From positions 258,245 to 322,244 of the forward strand of contig NZ_LIUT01000006.1 in assembly GCF_001277345.1 (NCBI RefSeq): 64,000 bases of DNA. Direction: 5' to 3'. Made by a program: the position numbers and the translations under genes. The notes below the pieces were generated by a model, which saw only the letters and a program-made list of their open reading frames with translations, did no database searches and had not been told where the DNA came from. This document shows positions 55,175-62,486 of this stretch, in pieces. Source of the stretch: Paenibacillus solani. Its GTDB lineage: Bacteria > Bacillota > Bacilli > Paenibacillales > Paenibacillaceae. Within the stretch, counting starts at the first letter, position 1. Every line of letters starts with the position of its first letter.

Positions 55175-56702
55175 GCTGAGTTACTTTTTTCGTCAATATC
55201 CTCGTACTGATCGCGGTGTATTTGAGACGAGGCGGGGAAACACCCGCTACGTTTCTTATGCAGAGCTCATCGAATCTGCGAAGGAATTATCCGCTTTGTG
55301 GGACAAGTTGAAGTTAAGGGATCGATTTATCGCTGTACTATGGATGGAGCAATCGATTGAGTGCATGCGAACGATGATGGCGGTAGTGCTGGCTGGCGGA
55401 ATTCCAGTACCAATGCATCCTTTTTCATCATTTACGGATATTGTGCGTATTGCAAAGGAAACAGAGGCCGAGATGGTCATTCTGCCGAAGGACAAGTATC
55501 TTCCAGTCAGTCAGTCTGCAATCCAGATCGATATAGACCATGCGTATGTCATCGCGTGTGAGAGCGGTAAGCTGCTGAGAACTCCGCTAAGCGATGTCAT
55601 ATCTTTCGGATTAAAGAGAACGTATACACCGCCGCAAGAAACGGCCGTCATCTTTATGTCTTCCGGATCAACCGGCACTCCGAAAGGGATCATGTTAAGT
55701 GATCGGAATATACTGTCCAACGTAGCATCCATCCAGAGCTATGTTGACCTGCAGAACGATGACCGGGTGCTGCTGTTCAAGTCGCTTGGTTATTGTTCTT
55801 CCATTACCGGAGAGTGGCTTAGTGCACTGTTTGCCGGATGCAATCTTCAGTTAACGGAATCATTCATGCATCCTTTCGAGATGATTCGATTTATCAAGGA
55901 ACACGAAACGACCTTTATGTGTACCGTTCCTTCTGTCCTGATGCCTTTGGTCAAATCGGATAAATGGGATCAGGAAGATGTTGCCTCTCTTCGAAAGATG
56001 ACCATAGTGGGAGGGCCTATGCCGAGTGAAGGGCTGCTTCAATTAAGTGATAGAATGCCATCCGTGGAGCTTATGCCTTCGTACGGACTGACGGAAGCTT
56101 CGCCCAGAGTCTCTTATTTGCCTGGATCAGAGCTGAGACATCGGCCGGATTCCGTTGGAATACCGGTGAAGGATGTGGACATTTGTATCGTCCAAGGGGG
56201 ACGAGAGGTTCTGGCCGGAGAATCAGGGGAGATCGTCGTTCGGGGCCCCAACGTGATGCTTGGCTACTACAATAAACCGGAAAGCACCGCCGAGAAACTG
56301 AATGAACTGGGCCTGCATACGTCTGATATTGGTTATCTCGACGGGGATGGTTATCTGTATGTCACAGGCCGGAAAGACAACGCGATCAATATCGGGGGAC
56401 ATACCATCTATCCGGAAACGACAGAGCGGATTTTGCAGGATTTTGCCGGAGTACATGAGGCTGCGGTGACGGGAGTTCCAGATGATGTATGGGGAGAGAA
56501 GATGGTTGCATTTATTGCTTTTCAGGACCCGTCTTCATCTTTAGATGAGTTGATCCGCTATATCAAGCAGCATTTGCAGCCTCTTTTTAGACCGAGAGCC
56601 TATTTCCTCGTAGAAAGGGACGGGCTACCCAAAACGGCGGTAGGCAAATTAAACAGGGCCGCGCTAAGAAGCATGGCAAAGGAGTGGGGAAATGCAAAGT
56701 AA
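55125..56702 (+). CDS. Acyl-AMP ligase 2
   Basis: A 525-residue adenylating enzyme of the acyl-CoA synthetase/A-domain superfamily. Core motifs are FMSSGSTGTPKGIMLS (179-188 core), MPSYGLTEASPRVSYLPG, DIGYLDGDGYLYVTGRKDN and the Lys-bearing LPKTAVGKLNRAAL. The start is ATG 55125 with AGGAG seven bases upstream, or ATG 55167 overlapping the exporter stop. It overlaps carrier protein 3 by 11 nt, the likely acceptor. The acid it activates cannot be read by eye; it lacks an obvious FAAL insertion. Confidence 0.88.
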   Translation: MNSLRPFRLQQVQSMNELSYFFRQYPRTDRGVFETRRGNTRYVSYAELIESAKELSALWDKLKLRDRFIAVLWMEQSIECMRTMMAVVLAGGIPVPMHPFSSFTDIVRIAKETEAEMVILPKDKYLPVSQSAIQIDIDHAYVIACESGKLLRTPLSDVISFGLKRTYTPPQETAVIFMSSGSTGTPKGIMLSDRNILSNVASIQSYVDLQNDDRVLLFKSLGYCSSITGEWLSALFAGCNLQLTESFMHPFEMIRFIKEHETTFMCTVPSVLMPLVKSDKWDQEDVASLRKMTIVGGPMPSEGLLQLSDRMPSVELMPSYGLTEASPRVSYLPGSELRHRPDSVGIPVKDVDICIVQGGREVLAGESGEIVVRGPNVMLGYYNKPESTAEKLNELGLHTSDIGYLDGDGYLYVTGRKDNAINIGGHTIYPETTERILQDFAGVHEAAVTGVPDDVWGEKMVAFIAFQDPSSSLDELIRYIKQHLQPLFRPRAYFLVERDGLPKTAVGKLNRAALRSMAKEWGNAK

Positions 56703-56952
56703 TAGTCATGGGCACGTTGATGAAGCTGTTATCAGTACCATTGCACAATGCTGTAACAAGGACGTTTCTGAGATTCGACTTGATCATTCCTTGGCGAACG
56801 ATCTTGACGTCGACTCGATTCTATTCCTCGAACTTCTTTTCGCCTTGGAGGAACGGTTCGGCTTCCAGATGGACGTAGATGATTTGCACCCCGAGAAATT
56901 CAGGTCCGTTCAATCCGTTATACGCTTCGTAGCAGGGAAGATTGCAGCATGA
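56692..56952 (+). CDS. Acyl/aryl carrier protein 3
   Basis: An 86-residue carrier protein with phosphopantetheine Ser42 in DLDVDSILFLELLF. It is overlapped at its start by ligase 2 and at its end by the PaaK-like ligase, both of which could load it. AAGGAG lies upstream of the ATG. Confidence 0.88.
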   Translation: MQSNSHGHVDEAVISTIAQCCNKDVSEIRLDHSLANDLDVDSILFLELLFALEERFGFQMDVDDLHPEKFRSVQSVIRFVAGKIAA

Positions 56953-58082
56953 AACCGCCCGTCGATATGGAACGCAGGCTTCACCAGTTTATGGAGTCGT
57001 TAACTGAATATCCATACTACCGGGCACTCCAAGATGTTCGGCAATGGTCCGACCTGCCCGTGACGGATAAGGCATTAATCAATGAAAAGAGAGAGCTGTT
57101 CGAGCTCTCCCATCAGGGGAAAGTCTATGAATCTTTCACTTCAGGGACGACAGGGATTCCTTTTCGATGTGTAAAAACGGCAGAGGAACGATGGCGCTTG
57201 GCAATGGCACTATACCGTCATCGGAAAAAATGGGGGCTGCCTCCAAAGCATCATATGTTATTGCTTAGCAATCGCAGTCTGTCTGAAACGCATCATTTGG
57301 ACTACTACGCGAACCAGATTCAGCGACAGGACTATCATATGATCCAAGGCAGGGCGTCGGCGCTGGTATCGTTAGCCCAGCATATCTCTCATAAAAATAT
57401 GGCACTCCCGAGTTCATTGTTATTTGTTCAAAACTGGGGGGAGCCTGTGCATGCTTCTCAAAAGCATGCAATCGAGCAGGTTTTCCGTGTACCGCTGGTC
57501 GATTATTACGGCTTGGAGGAAATATGGTGCATCGCATTCTCCAATCAGCTGGGACAGCTGGAGATCGATGAAGATTCCGTCTATGTGGAAGTGCTGGAGC
57601 CGGGAACGAACCTGTCTGTACAGGATGGAACTTACGGGGAAGTTGTCGTTACTTCATTTCTCATGAGAAGCATCCCTTACGTGAGATACCGGACGGGAGA
57701 TATTGGACGCATTAGGCGAAATGAACACGGTGCACGAATTATTGAGCTTTTTCCAATAAGGAATGCACAGATTAAGCTGCCAGGACGCGAAATCCATTCT
57801 TCTATTTTTCGATATTTGGACAAGTTCTTTTATGAGCTGGCGCAAAATGAGCAAATCAAGCAATTTCAAGTCGTTCAAGAATCGTATACCGAGTTTCGGC
57901 TGCTCATTGCAGGGAGTCTATCCGAAGAACAGCACTTGAGAACAAGGCTGGAGAAGTTCCTGCAGCAAAGCTTAAAGACAGAAGTAAGCCTGACCATTGA
58001 AAGAAAGGAACAGATTCCGCTTACGGCAAGCGGGAAGCTGCAATCCTTTATCAGTCTCGTGAATGATAACTCCAAGGGATGA
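56949..58082 (+). CDS. PaaK/CapK-like adenylating enzyme
   Basis: A 377-residue relative of phenylacetate-CoA ligase and CapK. The ATP loop is FTSGTTGIPF (from residue 63), with VDYYGLEEIWC and YVRYRTGDIGRI as further motifs, and a C-terminal IPLTASGKLQSFISLV with a Lys. These enzymes activate aromatic or small acids as adenylates. It is shorter than PaaK (about 430). The ATG overlaps the carrier protein stop (ATGA). It may charge carrier 3 or act on a second aromatic acid. Confidence 0.82.
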   Translation: MKPPVDMERRLHQFMESLTEYPYYRALQDVRQWSDLPVTDKALINEKRELFELSHQGKVYESFTSGTTGIPFRCVKTAEERWRLAMALYRHRKKWGLPPKHHMLLLSNRSLSETHHLDYYANQIQRQDYHMIQGRASALVSLAQHISHKNMALPSSLLFVQNWGEPVHASQKHAIEQVFRVPLVDYYGLEEIWCIAFSNQLGQLEIDEDSVYVEVLEPGTNLSVQDGTYGEVVVTSFLMRSIPYVRYRTGDIGRIRRNEHGARIIELFPIRNAQIKLPGREIHSSIFRYLDKFFYELAQNEQIKQFQVVQESYTEFRLLIAGSLSEEQHLRTRLEKFLQQSLKTEVSLTIERKEQIPLTASGKLQSFISLVNDNSKG

Positions 58083-58091
58083 GGTGGCTAG

Positions 58092-59048
58092 ATGGAACAG
58101 TCGAGTCAAACCGTGGTTAAGCTGGCGGCTATGGAGTGTGCGGCCTCATGTTTATTGACGCTGCTACAGATGAAGCAAGTCAGATCTCAGTATTTTTTAA
58201 TGAATTATTGGAGTTTGAACTACAGTTCCGGCCTCTTAATGTCAGGAAAGAACATCAGACTGTACAAACTCGACTATCTCTACGGTATCCAATCTGACTT
58301 TATGAAGGGGACAGAGGAAGATCTCGTTCAGCTCATCCGTGAAGGAGGAGCGGTGCTGCTGATGTGCCGTGCCGCAGATATGGATTATTTCCCGAGAGAG
58401 CTTCTGACACATGAGGAAAATGGTATTCAGCATTTTGCGTTGATTTATGGATGTGATGCTTCCGGGAGTCAGTTTCAGGTGGCAGATCCTACCGCAGATT
58501 ATATAGGTACTTTGACAAGGGAACAGTTAGGCCGTGCGCGAGTGAAGGGGAAAGACAATTCATTATATTACTATACACTCGTCCCTCCGAAGCAGTTTGC
58601 ACTGCCTGATCCGAAGGAAGCCTTTCGATTTACCTCGAAGCAAAATCTGCAGCTCTACAGAAAAGGGGATCTTAATTTCGGATACCGGGCAGTTGAGCTG
58701 TTTATAGCGGATTTGATGCAATCCATTCATTGGGATAAAGAACGAAGGAATTCATGGATTTATCAAAATAATATCACTATATCCTCGATCGTAAAAACAA
58801 GGAGTGCGGTTTGGAACAGTATTTGCGAGCTGCAGCTGCTCAGCCCTTCACAATTGGAGGAAGGGAATTTAGCGATCGATCGATTACTAAAGCTGTGGAC
58901 AACAGTAAACTTCCTCTTGATTAAATACAAGAAAAACTACACTGACATGGCGCTGCTCAGTCAATTGAAGAATAAGCTCATGGAAGTCGGGGGCCATGAA
59001 ACGCAGTTTTTGCTGCAGATGGAACGGATGGGGAGTGAACTGTTATGA
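58092..59048 (+). CDS. BtrH-like C/H/D acyltransferase candidate (type B)
   Basis: A 318-residue soluble protein. Cys16 in MECAASCLLTLL, His114 in GIQHFALIYGCD and Asp132 in FQVADPTADY reproduce the 18-residue His-Asp spacing of the type A proteins. The N-terminal MECAASCLL looks like the nucleophile helix of C39-like and BtrH-type proteins. The C-terminal 170 residues are helical. The gene follows the PaaK-like ligase, with GATGAGGTGG as ribosome site, and overlaps the AsbF-like gene by ATGA. It is likely the transferase for the carrier 3 load; this is inferred. Confidence 0.68.
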   Translation: MEQSSQTVVKLAAMECAASCLLTLLQMKQVRSQYFLMNYWSLNYSSGLLMSGKNIRLYKLDYLYGIQSDFMKGTEEDLVQLIREGGAVLLMCRAADMDYFPRELLTHEENGIQHFALIYGCDASGSQFQVADPTADYIGTLTREQLGRARVKGKDNSLYYYTLVPPKQFALPDPKEAFRFTSKQNLQLYRKGDLNFGYRAVELFIADLMQSIHWDKERRNSWIYQNNITISSIVKTRSAVWNSICELQLLSPSQLEEGNLAIDRLLKLWTTVNFLLIKYKKNYTDMALLSQLKNKLMEVGGHETQFLLQMERMGSELL

Positions 59049-59908
59049 AATATAGTTTATGTACCATTTCTTTTCGACATGAATTAGTCTCCTTCGAACA
59101 TCTGATTGATTATGCACATCGGACGGGTTTTGCCGGGATCGAGCTATGGGGAGTTCATGCTAGAGCCTTGGCCCATACGTTCCAGTCTCAGATCGAACCA
59201 TGGATGGGCAAGCTTAAGTCTTATGGTCTGAAAATCCCCATGATCAGTGATTACGTCGGGCTTATGGACAACCAGTCGCCGCCGTCAGCCATGAACGTGA
59301 AGCTTCAGGAATGGATTGATCTGGCTTACCGATTTGAGACAAGACAAATCCGCATCTTTGCAGGGCATTTGGGGAGCTCGCAAGCGGACGATGAACAGTG
59401 GAAATTGTGCATGGACAGGCTGAGGAAGCTTACGGAGAAGCTTGCGGAGAACGGTTTGACCCTCGTGCTGGAAACACACCCTAACACTCTCGCTGATACG
59501 CTGGATTCGACGCTGCGGATTTTGAAAGAAGTCGATCATTCTTCTTTAAGGATTAATCTTGATTTTCTGCATATTTGGGAGGGGGGCTCGGACCCGATAG
59601 AAGCCTACCAAGCATTAAAACCATGGATTTCTCATTTCCATATGAAGAATGTTACGGAGCCTGAGCAATTGGCAATTTTTCAACCCCAAAACGTGTATTC
59701 TCCCAGCGGATTAAGGGAGGGGATGGTCTCTCTTAGGGAAGGGATCGTTGACTTCGAACGAATCGTCACATGTTTAACAGACGACGATGTGGATTGCTGT
59801 GCTTCATTAGAATGGTTTGGCAAGGAGCCGTTTCAATACTTAAGCGGTGAGATGGAATGGCTCCGCCATGTATCCACTCCATCAATTCCATATGAGGTGA
59901 GGAGATGA
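59045..59908 (+). CDS. asbF: AsbF-like 3-dehydroshikimate dehydratase
   Basis: A 287-residue TIM-barrel enzyme of the sugar isomerase/xylose isomerase-like fold. AsbF of Bacillus anthracis turns 3-dehydroshikimate into 3,4-dihydroxybenzoate for petrobactin. The N-terminus MKYSLCTISFRHELVSF and GIELWGVHA match my memory of AsbF closely. Presumed metal and active-site residues are Tyr70 (ISDY), Glu143 and His145 (LETHPNTL), Asp173 and His176 (NLDFLHIWE), His197/His199 (HFHMKN) and Glu256 (SLEWFG). The start overlaps the previous stop. It supplies the substrate of the AsbC-like ligase at 47114. Confidence 0.88.
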   Translation: MKYSLCTISFRHELVSFEHLIDYAHRTGFAGIELWGVHARALAHTFQSQIEPWMGKLKSYGLKIPMISDYVGLMDNQSPPSAMNVKLQEWIDLAYRFETRQIRIFAGHLGSSQADDEQWKLCMDRLRKLTEKLAENGLTLVLETHPNTLADTLDSTLRILKEVDHSSLRINLDFLHIWEGGSDPIEAYQALKPWISHFHMKNVTEPEQLAIFQPQNVYSPSGLREGMVSLREGIVDFERIVTCLTDDDVDCCASLEWFGKEPFQYLSGEMEWLRHVSTPSIPYEVRR

Positions 59909-61182
59909 AGGCGGAACGTTTTATTAGCAGCTTGCTTGACATTCAAAGTCCGAAGCTATGGTATTCCAACATCAATTGGGAGCAGAAAAGCAAAATCGGC
60001 GTACGCCTTCCTCAAATCCAAAATGCGACGACGGATTCTTTGATGAATCAGATGCACATTCATCAAATCTACTTGGCGGATCCGGAGGATGAGGTGATCG
60101 TTCAGGAAAGACCGGACTCCGAGTTTCTGAGTTATTTGGAAGAGCAGGGAATCCGTATCCCCAAAATGCTTGTAGGTCATCCGGAGGAGTTTGCTGGCAA
60201 ACTGAAGGGTACATATACGATACCTTATCTGATGGATGTACAGCAGGCTGGATTTATAAGTTCGAACGGTGGTATCGGGATTGGTCCGCCGCCGGAGCTG
60301 GCTTTAAAACTGAACAATAAAGTGTATACCCGGTTATTTTGCGAACAGCATTCGATTCCCGTGAGCGACGGCATTGTTTGCACCAGCTTTGATCAGCTGG
60401 AGGGAGCCTTCCATCAGCTGCAGCAAGAAACGAATGCAGATCGTTATGTATTGAAAACGGCCTACGGCTCCTCGGGTAAAAATTTGTTCCATATTCGAAG
60501 CCGGAAGGAATTTGATTTTATCTGCACGTATTTATCCAGACAGCGCCATGTGGAGGATTTCATGGTGTCGATCGAACGCTGGCATGATGTGGAGTATAAC
60601 TTGAATGCGCAGCTGCTGCTGTGGAATGGGGAATGCCGTGTGCTGGCCGTTACGGGGCAGGACAATAATGATGTCGGTGTATACAAAGGGAGTGATTTGC
60701 ACCCTCTGATTCCCGAGCATGTGATGAGGCACTATTTGCAAGAGCTGGAGTCACTGGGGCAGCTTCTGTCAGAGGAAGGCTACCAGGGTTTTATGGGAGT
60801 CGATTCGGTGATGGATAGGCAAGGAAGATTGATTCCCGTCATCGAAATCAACGCGAGACTCACGATGGTCACCTACACGCTGTCTATCAGAGAACGATTG
60901 CTTGCGGATGGCTTTCCTCATATTTGCGTTCAGTTCTTTGATGTGAAAATACCGCGGCGGATGGAATTTTCGGTATTCAGAAGGCAGGTTGATGAGATTG
61001 CGGCCACCTATTCAGGAGGAACTCTCATTTACGGTTTTCATGAGGTGTTTGACCCGAAGCAGCAAGTGTATGTATACCGGATCTTTATGATGTTCTGGGA
61101 AAAAGACAGGCATCGGCTTGCTACGATGGTCCAGCGCATCGAGCAATTCATGAGTGCTACGAAATTGACGGAGATGAGGTGA
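59905..61182 (+). CDS. ATP-grasp ligase (possibly BtrJ-like)
   Basis: A 425-residue ATP-grasp enzyme, which joins a carboxylate to an amine or thiol through an acyl phosphate. Visible elements are RYVLKTAYGSSGKNLFHI (ATP-lysine and Gly-rich loop), GFMGVDSVMDRQGRLIPVIEINARLTMVTYT (metal-binding Glu and Asn), and a KVYTRLFCEQHSIPVSDG entry helix. In butirosin synthesis the ATP-grasp BtrJ loads glutamate on a carrier protein and the PLP decarboxylase BtrK then decarboxylates it. The PLP decarboxylase gene directly after suggests the same pair here. It overlaps the AsbF-like gene by ATGA. The substrate is inferred from context only. Confidence 0.75.
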   Translation: MKAERFISSLLDIQSPKLWYSNINWEQKSKIGVRLPQIQNATTDSLMNQMHIHQIYLADPEDEVIVQERPDSEFLSYLEEQGIRIPKMLVGHPEEFAGKLKGTYTIPYLMDVQQAGFISSNGGIGIGPPPELALKLNNKVYTRLFCEQHSIPVSDGIVCTSFDQLEGAFHQLQQETNADRYVLKTAYGSSGKNLFHIRSRKEFDFICTYLSRQRHVEDFMVSIERWHDVEYNLNAQLLLWNGECRVLAVTGQDNNDVGVYKGSDLHPLIPEHVMRHYLQELESLGQLLSEEGYQGFMGVDSVMDRQGRLIPVIEINARLTMVTYTLSIRERLLADGFPHICVQFFDVKIPRRMEFSVFRRQVDEIAATYSGGTLIYGFHEVFDPKQQVYVYRIFMMFWEKDRHRLATMVQRIEQFMSATKLTEMR

Positions 61183-61187
61183 CTTCC

Positions 61188-62441
61188 TTGGAAACGATCA
61201 TGCGAGAGGCGGATACAGTTTCCGAAGCATTGAAGCGTTTCGGTTCCCCTTTGTTTCTGTACAGCGAAAGGCAATTGGAAGATGATTATGCCAGAATCCG
61301 CAGCGCCTTACCGGAACAAGTCGGGCTGTATTATTCAATGAAAGCGAATCCAAATCCTTCTATTTGCAAAATGATCCACCAGTATGGGTCCCCGATCGAG
61401 GTGGCTTCGATTGGAGAGTACCATCGAGCTGTTTCCATCGGGGTGCCGGCCGAACAGATTGTGTTTACCGGACCGGGGAAAAGCAGGGAAGAAATTCATG
61501 CCTGTATAGAAGGTGGTATTTTTTGTATCAATGCTGAATCCCTCCAGGAGCTCCGGGTGATTCAAGAAGAGGCTGCTCGCTTGGGAAAAAAGGTGCCGGT
61601 CACGCTCCGAATCAACCTAATGACGACACGGCAAGGATCACGAATGGCGTCGGTCGGCATCCCTACGCAATTCGGCATTGACGAGGAACAGCTTGATGAT
61701 GCTGTGGAATATGTGATCGGTCAATCCGAGCTCAAATTAATCGGACTTCATACGTATCAGGGGACACAAAATTTTCATTTGGATTATTACAGGGAAAGCA
61801 TTCCGAGAATGTTTGCGTGGATTCGAAGACTAAAGGAAGTGCATGCTCTCCCTTTAACCACAGTAGGCCTTGGCGGAGGCTTCGGAGTGCCTTATTTCAG
61901 GGGAGATGATCCGTTCCCGATCGATGATTTTGGACAGCTTCTGTCTGAAGAAATATCGAAGAATGAGGATTTATGCTTACCGCATATTTTCGTAGAGTCG
62001 GGCCGATATATCACCTCGCGTATGGGCAATTATGTAACTCGGGTGCTGTACACCAAGCAGTCGCATGGAAAGAAATTTGTAATTGTCGACGGGGGGACCC
62101 ATCATCGTGCATTTAGCTCCGTGATGGGCAGAAGCTTTAAGACGCCCCTGCCTAACCGCTATATGCTGCATGACAGTGAACATGAAATCATGGAAGAGCC
62201 TGCAGAGTCCACGAATGGATTTGTTCCAGCTCAAATCGTTGGCAAGCTCTGCACACCTACGGATGTAATCCAGAGCTCCGTTCTGCTGCCGGAGAATATA
62301 ACGATGGGGGATGCGATCCTGTTTCCCAATTCAGGAGCTTACGGCTTAAGCTGTGGGAATATGCATTTTTTATCCCATACGCTGCCTAAAGAAATATGGG
62401 TTGCAAAAAACGGTGCACTGCATGATATTAGCTGGCTATAA
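61188..62441 (+). CDS. PLP decarboxylase, DAP/Orn type III (BtrK-like)
   Basis: A 417-residue fold-type III PLP enzyme. The PLP Lys lies in YYSMKANPNPSIC (about residue 52). GGGFGVPYF is the phosphate loop, ESGRYITSRMG follows, and the active-site Cys is in GKLCTPTDVI. It resembles diaminopimelate and ornithine decarboxylases and BtrK, which decarboxylates a carrier-bound glutamate. TTG 61188 is chosen because GAGGTGA sits eight bases upstream; GTG 61179 is also possible. It follows the ATP-grasp gene directly, so a carrier-bound amino acid is a plausible substrate; a free amino acid cannot be excluded. Confidence 0.82.
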   Translation: METIMREADTVSEALKRFGSPLFLYSERQLEDDYARIRSALPEQVGLYYSMKANPNPSICKMIHQYGSPIEVASIGEYHRAVSIGVPAEQIVFTGPGKSREEIHACIEGGIFCINAESLQELRVIQEEAARLGKKVPVTLRINLMTTRQGSRMASVGIPTQFGIDEEQLDDAVEYVIGQSELKLIGLHTYQGTQNFHLDYYRESIPRMFAWIRRLKEVHALPLTTVGLGGGFGVPYFRGDDPFPIDDFGQLLSEEISKNEDLCLPHIFVESGRYITSRMGNYVTRVLYTKQSHGKKFVIVDGGTHHRAFSSVMGRSFKTPLPNRYMLHDSEHEIMEEPAESTNGFVPAQIVGKLCTPTDVIQSSVLLPENITMGDAILFPNSGAYGLSCGNMHFLSHTLPKEIWVAKNGALHDISWL

Positions 62442-62486
62442 ATGGTGTGCTGATCAATAGTGGCATCATTATACGGAGGGGATTCG

